Part shown: positions 17,363-25,941 of the stretch, in pieces
Position numbering within the stretch: position 1 is the first letter of the stretch
How the letters are laid out: every line of letters starts with the position of its first letter
From: Parapedobacter tibetensis
GTDB lineage: Bacteria; Bacteroidota; Bacteroidia; Sphingobacteriales; Sphingobacteriaceae
NCBI RefSeq assembly: GCF_024643205.1
Contig: NZ_JAMKQJ010000004.1
Location: 372,001-436,000, forward strand
Reading direction: 5' to 3'
DNA: 64,000 nt
Notes under the pieces: generated by a model
Told to the model about the DNA's origin: nothing
Seen by the model: the letters and a program-made list of their open reading frames with translations, nothing else
Database searches by the model: none
Program-made: the position numbers and the translations under genes

Positions 17363-17974
17363 ATGTATGCTGTCAATACTCCTTTAATCTTACAGTGGCT
17401 CTATCCCACACTTACCTGGCATCGTAATAGGGCTGAAAAACGCATTTTTCTCACCTTTGACGATGGTCCAATACCGGATGTTACACCGGGTATCATAAAT
17501 ACCTTAAAAATTTACGGTGTCAAGGCCAGCTTCTTCTGTGTGGGCGAAAATATAAAAAAACATCCTGATTTGTTCGATAGTTTGATAGAAAATGGGCACC
17601 GTATTGGCAACCATACTTATAATCACCTTAACGGGTGGAAGACTGTTGACGAAACTTACCTTGAAAATATTGCCCGCTGCCAGCAACTGACACAGACCAA
17701 TCTTTTCAGGCCTCCTTATGGACGTGGTACGCGTTCACAATATGCCAGGCTCCAACAGGAGAAGTATAATATTGTCATGTGGGATGTGCTCAGCGGTGAT
17801 TTTGATAGTAGACTTACACCCGAAAAATGCCTGCGGAATGTCATCAAACATACCCGAAATGGATCCATCGTGGTATTCCATGACAGCATCAGGGCTATCC
17901 CACGTGTAACCTATGCCCTGCCCCGAGCTATCGAACATTGGCTGAAAGCGGGATATACGTTTGGTGTATTGTAG
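17363..17974 (+). CDS. Polysaccharide deacetylase (NodB homology)
   Basis: 203 residues from the ATG at 17363. The catalytic motifs of carbohydrate esterase family 4 are present: TFDDGP (Asp33, Asp34), the zinc-binding HTYNH (His84, His88), RPPYG, a conserved D-containing DVLSGDFD and the VVFHDS motif with its His. It removes acetyl groups from N-acetylglucosamine in peptidoglycan or other polysaccharides. There is no clear signal peptide; the short hydrophobic N-terminus (TPLILQWLYPTLTW) could associate with the membrane. TATCTTTG at 17345-17352 matches the -7 consensus. It is monocistronic and divergent from tolC. Confidence 0.92.
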   Translation: MYAVNTPLILQWLYPTLTWHRNRAEKRIFLTFDDGPIPDVTPGIINTLKIYGVKASFFCVGENIKKHPDLFDSLIENGHRIGNHTYNHLNGWKTVDETYLENIARCQQLTQTNLFRPPYGRGTRSQYARLQQEKYNIVMWDVLSGDFDSRLTPEKCLRNVIKHTRNGSIVVFHDSIRAIPRVTYALPRAIEHWLKAGYTFGVL

Positions 17975-18014
17975 AGAACGTTCAAAGTCGACCAATGCCG
18001 AAAGCCGATGGAGA

Positions 18015-18794
18015 TTACTGCACCACCGTAGAAATCTCTGACATGGCATGGGCACTGAAATACCCCAATGCCCCATCGCCAAAAACAGAAGGCGGGTTGG
18101 CAGGGGCAGCCGTACCGGGGTTGATCGACTGTACCGCATTCCAAAAATCAAACGTAGCTTTATCAATACATTGCATTTGAATGACCACCGAATCACCAGC
18201 TACCAATTCCACATCAAAATCGATGAGGTCATCACTCACGTATCTACCATCATTGAACTTATCGTTTGCTACTTTCACCATTTTAAAGCGTTCCCCGTTC
18301 ACACGTTGGAGATACCGGTAATAATTCGCAACACCGGGAGGATCTTGATACTTGACGCTAACAAATTTTTCTTCCTCGCCAAATAAGTTCCTCACAGATG
18401 TACCTATGGAATCAGCAGTAGTCAGCGATGGCATGGTAGCCGTAGCCATAAATTCTTGACCATCCACACGTACATGGAGGTCATACCGTTCATTTTGGCT
18501 GCCTGTGAAACCATTAGCCACATATATTCCTGGGGTTTCTTCTGTAAACCGATATACCCGCCCCCTTCCATCCACCACTTCTACTTCCGCGCCGGGGACC
18601 GGATCAAACGGGGTATCCGAGGCAAAGGCCACCGTCCTGTTGATGGAAACCTGCTGTACATTCGTGTTGTTGCTCACTTCGCCTATGATAACCAACTGAG
18701 GGTCGGCATCATTCAGATTTATATCAATGACATCTTCACATGAAAACATCAAAAAGCTGATTGATATAGCAATATACCTAAAATAAGTCTTCAT
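18015..18794 (-). CDS. DUF4249 lipoprotein, partner of TonB receptor
   Basis: 259 residues with a lipoprotein signal (MKTYFRYIAISISFLMFSC; Cys19). After it comes the ADPQLVIIGEVSN segment, characteristic of Bacteroidota DUF4249 proteins, and a predicted beta-rich domain. Genes of this family usually follow a TonB-dependent receptor, as here with a gap of 3 bp. The role is presumed to be in outer-membrane import or surface assembly, but the function of the family is unknown. It converges on the polysaccharide deacetylase with a gap of 40 bp. Confidence 0.9.
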   Translation of the reverse strand: MKTYFRYIAISISFLMFSCEDVIDINLNDADPQLVIIGEVSNNTNVQQVSINRTVAFASDTPFDPVPGAEVEVVDGRGRVYRFTEETPGIYVANGFTGSQNERYDLHVRVDGQEFMATATMPSLTTADSIGTSVRNLFGEEEKFVSVKYQDPPGVANYYRYLQRVNGERFKMVKVANDKFNDGRYVSDDLIDFDVELVAGDSVVIQMQCIDKATFDFWNAVQSINPGTAAPANPPSVFGDGALGYFSAHAMSEISTVVQ

Positions 18795-18797
18795 TGA

Positions 18798-21137
18798 TTA
18801 AAACTTAAAATTCCATGTTATTGAAGGGATAATCCCAAATAAAGCAATCCGATATGTCTCGGTGATGTTTGGATTGCTTTCGTTTTCCCTGAAGTCGATG
18901 ATATACGCGTTCTTGCGGTTATAAGCATTATAAAGACCAAATGTCCAGGTCGTTTTGAATCGTTTGGTCACTTTCGATTCCCACGTTGCTCCCAAATCCA
19001 AGCGGTGATAGTCTGGCATCCGATATCCATTCCGTTCGGTATAATACCAAAGTGTTTGCCCATCCACCGAGTATTTCCCACTGGGAAACGTCACCGCATT
19101 GCCTGTACTGTAAACAAACGTCGCAGAGAGGTTCCACCGTGGAGATAACTGATACATCCCGACCAATGACACATCATGCGTACGGTCTTGCCGTGCCACA
19201 AACCAGTTGCCCTCGTTGATGTCGTCAAACTGGCGCTCGCTTCTCGACAAGGCATAGCTCAGCCAACCGTTGAATTTCCCTTCCCGTTTTTTCAGGAACA
19301 ACTCCAATCCATAGGCGCGCCCCATGCCATAAAGTAATTCGGCCTCTATATGTTCATTTGCCTGTAAATCGGCCGCATTGCGGTAGTCTATCTGGTTCTG
19401 CATGTATTTGTAATACGTCTCGGCCGAAAATTCGTACACATCGCCCCCAAAATTCTGGTAATAGCCCAAGGCAACTTGGTCCGCCACTTGAGGCTTGATG
19501 TTATTGCTGCTCATCACCCAAGCATCAGTAGGCAAGCTGGATGTCGAATTAGACAGTTGGTGCAGGTTTTGCGAATTACGGTTGTAAGAGACCTTGAGGC
19601 TATTATTACCTTGCAGTTGATAGCTCAAGGATAGCCGCGGTTCCAGGTTGATGTAATGCTGCACCACTTCTCCATTTTTGTATGTTTGGCTTCCCATGAT
19701 ATCACCATCGGCATCGTATTGGGAAAATACGCCGGGGCCGAAAAGCAGGAAATTGTTTACGCGGAGGCCATACACCACGTTCAAATGGTCGGTCGGGTTC
19801 CACTCATGTGAAATGTATGCCGCCAATTCCATCCCTGTCCGGTCCTCAAGCTGCAAACTATTTACCGGTGTATCCTCATCTGCATCGATATTTGCGGGTG
19901 AGATTCGCTGTCGCAGCAAATTCACACCAAAGCGCCATGTACTCTTATTGGTGGCATAGAGCTGGAAATCCTGTTTGAGGTTATAATTGAGAATACGGGA
20001 GGCGATGACAAAATCATAGTCTTCATTGTCGATATTTACATTGTAATTGAAGTTGCTATATACCAAGGTGGTATTGGAAAACAACTGGTTATTCAGCACA
20101 TGGTTCCAACGCAAGGTAGCCGTAGCGTTGCCCCAATCAAATCCGAAGAGGTCGGAATATCCCAGCACGTCCTTACCAAAATAACCCGAAAGGAAGAGTG
20201 CGTTTCTGTCGTTCAACCTATAGTTGGCCTTGGCGTTCAGGTCATAAAAATACAGGCTGCTTTGATTGATGCTTTCATCATTGGAGAATTTCAGGAACAG
20301 ATCGGCATATGTCCTCCGCCCACTTACCATGAAGGAGCCTTTGTCTTTCACTATTGGCCCATCCACCTTGAGCCTAGAGGCGATGATCCCCACTCCACCC
20401 TCGGCACCAAAGTTCTTTTTATTTCCATCAAGCATGTTGATGTCGAGTACCGACGCTAGTCGCCCTCCATATTGCGCAGACATGCCTCCTTTATAAAGAT
20501 TTACCTCTTTGATGGCGTCTGAATTGAATGTGGAGAAAAAACCAAACAGGTGTGATGCATTATACACCATCGCCTCATCCAACAAAATGAGGTTTTGATC
20601 GCCAGTACCGCCCCTTACGAAAAAATGACTACTCCCCTCACCTCCTGAAAGCACCCCGGGAAGCAACTGGATGGTTTTCAATACGTCTTTCTCGCCCATC
20701 AATACCGGCACATGCCTGATCTCATTTATATCTACGCGAGCAACACCCATCTGCGGACTGCTCACATTTTCGCTTTTTGATGATTTGGTTATCACCACTT
20801 CATCCAACATTTCGCCAAGCTGCAGCTCAATGTCGAAGGTCCTATTTCCAGTTAAACCAATGGCAGCTTCCTCAACTTGGTACCCCACATGCGAAAACAC
20901 AAATACGTGGTCCCCTTCGGGCACCGTAAGCGAGTAAAAACCATAATTATTGGCACGAGCACCTATGGATGGGTTAGCCTTTAACGTTATGCTCGCTCCT
21001 ATTAAGGTTTCGCCGGTGAGTGCATCGCGAATATGGCCACTGATGGTGTGTGTTGTTTGGGAAAATACGACGGCCTGTACACCAATAAGAATCGTCAATA
21101 GGATAAAACGGAACCCGCATACTGGAGTTAGGGACAT
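18798..21137 (-). CDS. TonB-dependent receptor with carboxypeptidase-like domain
   Basis: 779 residues: signal peptide (FILLTILIGVQAVVFSQ), carboxypeptidase-regulatory-like domain (TISGHIRDALTGETLIGASI), plug (DVLKTIQLLPGVLSGGEGSS and FVRGGTGDQNLILLDEAMVY) and a 22-strand-type barrel ending in ...GIIPSITWNFKF, with the C-terminal aromatic residue expected of outer-membrane proteins. It imports an unknown ligand using TonB energy. It is co-transcribed with the DUF4249 gene. The length is normal for this DUF4249-linked class, smaller than SusC proteins. Confidence 0.93.
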   Translation of the reverse strand: MSLTPVCGFRFILLTILIGVQAVVFSQTTHTISGHIRDALTGETLIGASITLKANPSIGARANNYGFYSLTVPEGDHVFVFSHVGYQVEEAAIGLTGNRTFDIELQLGEMLDEVVITKSSKSENVSSPQMGVARVDINEIRHVPVLMGEKDVLKTIQLLPGVLSGGEGSSHFFVRGGTGDQNLILLDEAMVYNASHLFGFFSTFNSDAIKEVNLYKGGMSAQYGGRLASVLDINMLDGNKKNFGAEGGVGIIASRLKVDGPIVKDKGSFMVSGRRTYADLFLKFSNDESINQSSLYFYDLNAKANYRLNDRNALFLSGYFGKDVLGYSDLFGFDWGNATATLRWNHVLNNQLFSNTTLVYSNFNYNVNIDNEDYDFVIASRILNYNLKQDFQLYATNKSTWRFGVNLLRQRISPANIDADEDTPVNSLQLEDRTGMELAAYISHEWNPTDHLNVVYGLRVNNFLLFGPGVFSQYDADGDIMGSQTYKNGEVVQHYINLEPRLSLSYQLQGNNSLKVSYNRNSQNLHQLSNSTSSLPTDAWVMSSNNIKPQVADQVALGYYQNFGGDVYEFSAETYYKYMQNQIDYRNAADLQANEHIEAELLYGMGRAYGLELFLKKREGKFNGWLSYALSRSERQFDDINEGNWFVARQDRTHDVSLVGMYQLSPRWNLSATFVYSTGNAVTFPSGKYSVDGQTLWYYTERNGYRMPDYHRLDLGATWESKVTKRFKTTWTFGLYNAYNRKNAYIIDFRENESNPNITETYRIALFGIIPSITWNFKF

Positions 21138-21511
21138 GTCTTTTATATAGAATCTAAGAATAGCAAGTAATCAATATTATTTAAACTCCGATTTCACCTA
21201 CAATATTACATTGTTTATTTATAATTTATAGCTCGTGCTGGATAAAAAAACATTTTACAGGACAAGATCACCTACAACGTTTTGATTAGCACAACTTTCT
21301 GTTTAATTTGGACATAGGTCGGGCTGTTAATGTTTAGGCTAATCACTTAATTTCGGTTCGTAAAGTTTGAAGGGCAATTATAAGAAAATTTTGAGAATCA
21401 TTACCTCCTGTTTCATAAAAATAATGCTTCAAAACATTCGCTTTTGAAAATAAGTTTGTAATATTGAAGCCAAACAAACTATAGATCAAAAATCTCTATA
21501 AAATCTTTAAA
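21138..21511. promoter_or_regulatory. AT-rich divergent intergenic region with candidate DUF1080 promoter
   Basis: A 374-bp AT-rich gap between the TonB-receptor and DUF1080 starts. No gene, RNA or long repeat was recognised. TAAGTTTG at 21451-21458 fits TAnnTTTG and could start the rightward DUF1080 transcript about 45 bp before its ATG. No convincing -33 box was seen. Confidence 0.4.
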
Positions 21512-22252
21512 ATGGAAAACTTGAAAAAACTATTATCCGTTGCTCTCGCTGTAGTTTTATTCTCCGCTTGCGGATCGGGACAAAAAGCCGAAAACGATGA
21601 AAGTGCAACCAATGAAGAGGCTCCCACAGAAAACGACGGATGGGTATCGCTATTCGATGGGAAAACCACCAAGGGCTGGCATACCTATTTGAAAGATAGT
21701 GTCTCGTCCGCGTGGGCCGCGCAAGACGGCGAGTTGCGCTTCAACCCAGAGGTCGCCCGTGAGGAGCGCGGAGACATCGTTACGGATAGTGAGTATGAAA
21801 ATTTCGAGCTCGAACTGGAATGGAAAATCTCATCGGGGGGAAATAGCGGCATCATCTTCGGTGTGCACGAAGATCCAAAATATAGCGCCACCTACCTCAC
21901 AGGAGCCGAGATGCAGGTGTTGGACAACATCGATGCCGCGGACAGCAAAATCGAAAATCACCTGGCCGGTACGTTGTATGATATGATTGGCAGTACAGAA
22001 GTCTCAAAGCCGAAACCTGTGGGCGAATGGAACCAAGCACGTATCCGTAAAAATAATGGACAAATCACGCTTTGGCTAAACGATGTGCAAACGGCTGATG
22101 TCACCATCGGTACCCCGGAATGGGAAGAAGTACTGAACGCCAGCAAGTTCAAGGATTGGGAAGGATTTGCCAAATACCCCAAAGGTAAAATTGCCCTTCA
22201 AGACCATGGCGATGTAGTGGCTTACCGCAACATCCGCATTAAGGAATTGTAA
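21512..22252 (+). CDS. DUF1080 (3-keto-disaccharide hydrolase-like) lipoprotein
   Basis: 246 residues. A lipoprotein signal (LLSVALAVVLFSAC, Cys20) and an acidic linker precede a single DUF1080 domain from about residue 45 (GWVSLFDGKTTKGWHTY) to the end (GKIALQDHGDVVAYRNIRIK). DUF1080 proteins have a concanavalin-like fold, and some hydrolyse 3-keto-glycosides; others are uncharacterised. It is monocistronic, exported, and probably periplasmic or surface-bound. No glucoside 3-dehydrogenase is adjacent, but a secreted FAD oxidoreductase lies about 8 kb away in another operon. Substrate unknown. Confidence 0.9.
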   Translation: MENLKKLLSVALAVVLFSACGSGQKAENDESATNEEAPTENDGWVSLFDGKTTKGWHTYLKDSVSSAWAAQDGELRFNPEVAREERGDIVTDSEYENFELELEWKISSGGNSGIIFGVHEDPKYSATYLTGAEMQVLDNIDAADSKIENHLAGTLYDMIGSTEVSKPKPVGEWNQARIRKNNGQITLWLNDVQTADVTIGTPEWEEVLNASKFKDWEGFAKYPKGKIALQDHGDVVAYRNIRIKEL

Positions 22253-22345
22253 ATGGAATGCGGATGATACCGATCAAACGGATTTTAACGGATCAATCAT
22301 GATTCGGCGTCTGTTGCATCTGCGTCATCCGCATACTATCACCCG

Positions 22346-24142
22346 CTATTCCAAATAAGTTCCCTGCCGCATTAACAATGCCCGGTACTTGTTAAATACA
22401 GCTGACTTTGATACAAACCCCATGTAATTATCCTCATTGTCCAGCACAGGTAATATCCAGATATCCTCCTTATTCATCTTAAGCATCACCAATTCCATAT
22501 TGGCATCCATTCGGATGATATCCACTGGCTTCTCCGCCAATTCACCCATCGTTTTACCTTCCTTTTCCGGATTTTCACCCAGCAAAATTTCAAAAAGGCG
22601 TTCACTATATATAATTCCCAGCAGTTTGCCATCATAATCTACCACCGGAAAGATGTTTCGCTTGGTATGGATAATATCATGCCGGCGGTCTGAGGGTAGT
22701 TCGTCAGGTCGCAATATGATGAAATTACGTTCCAACACATACCGTAATTTCATCATGCTCAGTACCGTACGGTCCTTGTCTTCATGGGTCAACAAATCCC
22801 CGCTTTCTGCTAATACTTTCGTATAGATGGAATATTTCAGCGTAGCCCGGTTAATCAAATAGGAAATGGCGGTTACCAGCATCAACGGAACCATTAGGGC
22901 GTAACCACCAGTAATTTCCGCAATAAGGAAAATGGCCGTCAAGGGGGCATGCATAATACCACTGAGTGCTGCAGCCATGCCAGCCACCACGAAGTTGGCC
23001 ACATTCAGCTCAATCAGGCCTGTCAGGTTAATACCATAGGAAAACGCAAAGCCCAACAACCCTCCCATCACTAAACTGGGACCGAATACCCCTCCATTGC
23101 CACCGCTATTGAGCGTAATCAGTGAAGCAATTGATTTGGCAAAGACCGTAATCACGGTATAAATGACAATCAGTATGCCGAAATGCCGGTAATCCGAAAA
23201 GATGCTATTCGCCAGTAAGGCATCCATTCGCCCATCCAAGATTTGCTGTATGGCCAAGTATCCTTCGCCATAAAGGGCCGGAAACAGGAAAATCAACAAC
23301 CCAAGACTCAATCCGCTCATTCCTATTTTTTGGTAGGGATTCTTGACCTTGGAAAACAATGCCTTGGCCCAAGTGCTGATTTTGGCAAAATAAATGGAGA
23401 AGAGACCGATGATGACGGCCAACAGCATATAAAAGAGCAAAGCTTCAAATTCCCAATTATTATCTGTTACCAGGTGGAAAAGCGGTTCACTGTAGATTAA
23501 TCTTGATACCACTGAAGCCGTGGCTGCTGACATCAGCAGTGGGATAAACGCCGGAATGGAAAACTCGGGTAGTAAGATTTCAATCGCAAAAATCATTCCC
23601 GCTACAGGACTATTGAATGCTCCGGCAATGCCGGCCGCCGCCCCACAAGCCAACAACATCGTCACCTCGCGGTAGTTGAGGCCAAAGAAACGCCCGGCGT
23701 TTGCACCGATGGCCGAACCACTGTATGCAATGGGTGCTTCCAGCCCTGCCGAGCCACCGAACCCGATAGTGAGGGCACTGGTGATGATCTGCGAATAGAT
23801 GTTATGGGGCTGTATCCTACTTGACTTGCGGGATATGGCATAGATAATCGGGGTCATTCCATGCTCAAAGGTACCCTTACGAATGAAACGCCTCACATAC
23901 ATTACGCTTAGCAATATCCCGATAAGCGGGAAGAATAAATAGAGATAATACTTATACTGCCACTGCACATCATCTTGCAGGAATGATGCGATGGAATGAG
24001 TAAGTCCCTTTAGGGCTGCCGCTGCCAAGCCACCGAACACCCCTACTACCACGGCTAATATTACAAGGAAATGGCGGTTGGACATCCGACGCATCCGCCA
24101 TTGGTTGAGGCGGTAAATAATATGTGGGCGGTGCTTTTGCAT
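22346..24142 (-). CDS. ClC-family chloride channel or antiporter with CBS domains
   Basis: 598 residues from the ATG at 24140-24142 (an in-frame TTG lies 12 bp upstream). The ClC core has the gating-Glu region GSAGLEAP (Glu135), the GIAGAFNSPVAGMIFAIEI block with the inner Glu that marks H+/Cl- exchangers, and GGNGGVFGPSL. About 150 C-terminal residues form two CBS modules (FPVVDYDGKLLGII and LPVLDNEDNYMGFV) that may bind nucleotides. It is an inner-membrane protein for anion movement; presence of both glutamates favours an exchanger. It is in the same orientation as oxyR upstream but 95 bp away. Confidence 0.93.
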   Translation of the reverse strand: MQKHRPHIIYRLNQWRMRRMSNRHFLVILAVVVGVFGGLAAAALKGLTHSIASFLQDDVQWQYKYYLYLFFPLIGILLSVMYVRRFIRKGTFEHGMTPIIYAISRKSSRIQPHNIYSQIITSALTIGFGGSAGLEAPIAYSGSAIGANAGRFFGLNYREVTMLLACGAAAGIAGAFNSPVAGMIFAIEILLPEFSIPAFIPLLMSAATASVVSRLIYSEPLFHLVTDNNWEFEALLFYMLLAVIIGLFSIYFAKISTWAKALFSKVKNPYQKIGMSGLSLGLLIFLFPALYGEGYLAIQQILDGRMDALLANSIFSDYRHFGILIVIYTVITVFAKSIASLITLNSGGNGGVFGPSLVMGGLLGFAFSYGINLTGLIELNVANFVVAGMAAALSGIMHAPLTAIFLIAEITGGYALMVPLMLVTAISYLINRATLKYSIYTKVLAESGDLLTHEDKDRTVLSMMKLRYVLERNFIILRPDELPSDRRHDIIHTKRNIFPVVDYDGKLLGIIYSERLFEILLGENPEKEGKTMGELAEKPVDIIRMDANMELVMLKMNKEDIWILPVLDNEDNYMGFVSKSAVFNKYRALLMRQGTYLE

Positions 24143-24237
24143 GTGTAGGGGCAAAAGTAAACCAACAAAAGGAGTAAAACAACTTACCTGTTGATTTAAC
24201 GTGGAAATGCCTTGTCAATTTTTGGGAATGCCCCAAA

Positions 24238-25176
24238 TCAATCAAAACCGACGACGTCCTTTTTCTTCTTTGATTTGAATTTCTTCGGGACGGATGCGAT
24301 AATTTCCTTTTCCAACGCATCAATAGCTTGTTTTTTCAAATAGTTATGGGTGGTCACCATACTGATTTCACGCACCGGTTCCGGCGACTGGAAATACCGG
24401 ATACGACACAATTGGTCCTCATCAAAATCTGCAATGCTTAGTTCAGGCAAGATGGTGCTTCCGGAATTGACATCGACCATCCGTTTCAAGGTTTCCACGC
24501 TACCCGTATTATATTCAAAGGTCCCCTCAGGTTCCATGCTCCGTTTGCGTTGGCAGATATTCAGCACCTGTCCCCGCATGCAGTGACCTTCGGTAAGCAG
24601 CCAAAGTTTATCAGCCAATATATCTTCAGAGGTCACCTCCCTTTTCTGGAACAAATCGCTGCTGGATGCTACATAAGCCACAAATGGTTCATAAAACATC
24701 GGGCGTTCTGCCAAGGCCGCGTCATATACCGGTGTCGACAATATACCGCAGTCAAGCAATCCTGCCTTTAGCTCATGGATGATTTTCTCCGTGGTATATT
24801 CCCATATCTGCAATTGAAGCTTTGGGAATTTTTGCATGAAACCGCTCAACACCCGTGGCAACAGGTAGGGTGCAATGGTGGGAATCACCCCAATGCGCAG
24901 CTCGCCCTCCAAGTCTCCCTTCTTTAGCTGTACAATCTCATTGATTTTGCGGCTCTCCATTAACGCCACCCTTGCCTGCCTGATGATTTCCACTCCTACA
25001 TCGGTGGGAACAACGGGTTGCTTGCTGCGGTCGAAAATCCGGGCGCCAATGGATTCTTCTAATTTCTGGATCTGCATACTCAGCGTAGGCTGGGTAACAA
25101 AACATTTCTTAGCCGCGGCCACAAAACTGCGGTATGTATCTACCGCTATAATATATTCTAATTGAATGAGTGTCAT
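24238..25176 (-). CDS. oxyR: OxyR-type LysR regulator of peroxide response
   Basis: 312 residues: LysR helix-turn-helix (residues 1-60; SFVAAAKKCFVTQPTLSMQI) and a substrate-binding-like sensor domain. The peroxide-sensing cysteines of OxyR are present in EGHCMRGQVLNIC, at Cys199 and Cys208, the same numbers as in E. coli. Oxidation to a disulfide turns it into an activator of catalase, peroxiredoxin and iron-handling genes. It has a basic C-terminal tail (KKFKSKKKKD). OsmC lies just upstream on the same strand beyond a tRNA and may be one target. Confidence 0.93.
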   Translation of the reverse strand: MTLIQLEYIIAVDTYRSFVAAAKKCFVTQPTLSMQIQKLEESIGARIFDRSKQPVVPTDVGVEIIRQARVALMESRKINEIVQLKKGDLEGELRIGVIPTIAPYLLPRVLSGFMQKFPKLQLQIWEYTTEKIIHELKAGLLDCGILSTPVYDAALAERPMFYEPFVAYVASSSDLFQKREVTSEDILADKLWLLTEGHCMRGQVLNICQRKRSMEPEGTFEYNTGSVETLKRMVDVNSGSTILPELSIADFDEDQLCRIRYFQSPEPVREISMVTTHNYLKKQAIDALEKEIIASVPKKFKSKKKKDVVGFD

Positions 25177-25211
25177 GTTATCGATAAAATCGATGTAAAG
25201 ATAAAAAAAAT

Positions 25212-25241
25212 AAAAAAAACCTCTAATCTCACGAAAAGAGG
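25212..25241 (-). terminator. Intrinsic terminator after tRNA-Thr
   Basis: On the minus strand CCTCT (complement 25237-25241) and AGAGG (complement 25220-25224) form a short stem with a 12-nt loop followed by eight T residues (25212-25219). It begins 8 bp past the tRNA 3' end. It separates the tRNA from oxyR. Confidence 0.7.
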
Positions 25242-25249
25242 CGTCAACG

Positions 25250-25322
25250 AGCCGACGATGGGATTCGAACCTACGACCTACGCGTTACGAGTGCGTTGCT
25301 CTACCAACTGAGCTACGTCGGC
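25250..25322 (-). tRNA. tRNA-Thr, anticodon CGU
   Basis: 73 nt on the minus strand. Acceptor arm GCCGACG/CGTCGGC, D arm GCTC...GAGC, anticodon loop CTCGTAA (anticodon CGT, reads ACG) and T loop TTCGAAT are all readable. CCA is not encoded. Two A-C mismatches are seen, at 31-39 in the anticodon stem and 51-63 in the T stem. The overall fold is still convincing. Confidence 0.95.
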
Positions 25323-25357
25323 ACATCGGAAAATTTACCGATGCAAAATTAAAAGAT

Positions 25358-25774
25358 TCAGGCTAATGTTATTGCCAATTCAATCTTCGTGTTCAATAAT
25401 TTGGATATCGGGCATATTTCCTTTGCTTTCTGGGCAATTTCACTGAATTCCTCTTTAGAAATATCAGGCACTGATCCCTTTAGATCAAGATTTATCAGCG
25501 TAATGCTACCATCCTCAAACGTTACTTTTGCTTCCGTATCAAGGTTGCTTGCCGTATAGCCCTTTTCATTGAGCAGGAAACTCAGCTGCATGGTAAAACA
25601 TCCGGAATGCGCCGCGGCTATCAATTCTTCGGGATTGGTACCCACACCATCTTCGAAGCGGGCCTTAAACGAGTATTGCGTTTGGTCCAATACTGCGCTT
25701 TGCGTACTCAGGCTACCTTTGCCATCTTTCCCCGTGCCTTGCCAGTTGGCACTTGCTGTTCTGGTGAATTTCAT
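25358..25774 (-). CDS. OsmC/Ohr-family peroxiredoxin
   Basis: 138 residues, the usual length. The two redox cysteines are Cys59 (AAAHSGCFTMQLS) and Cys121 (EICPISK), with Glu50 in the NPEELIAAAH segment. OsmC proteins reduce organic hydroperoxides in the cytoplasm. The N-terminal KFTRTASANWQGTGKDGKG stretch is typical of OsmC rather than Ohr. It lies upstream of tRNA-Thr and oxyR on the same strand; regulation by OxyR is plausible but no site was recognised. Confidence 0.95.
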   Translation of the reverse strand: MKFTRTASANWQGTGKDGKGSLSTQSAVLDQTQYSFKARFEDGVGTNPEELIAAAHSGCFTMQLSFLLNEKGYTASNLDTEAKVTFEDGSITLINLDLKGSVPDISKEEFSEIAQKAKEICPISKLLNTKIELAITLA

Positions 25775-25941
25775 GTTTTTCTCTTTTTAATAGTTATTGG
25801 AACGAATTTCGAGGTATGGTTTCTTTCCTCTTACAAGGCAATAAAGTTAATGAATAAAGCTGGAAAACAAGAAATGCATATGCACTATAAAATTTTTATG
25901 GTCGTCCAGACAATAATGGCTATAATTGGCACTATTCATGA

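Noticed and set aside
25250..25941. tRNA-Thr as an integration site for the pyruvyl transferase/FrhB pair
   Set aside because: No integrase and no repeated tRNA 3' end near 28400; OsmC lies between.
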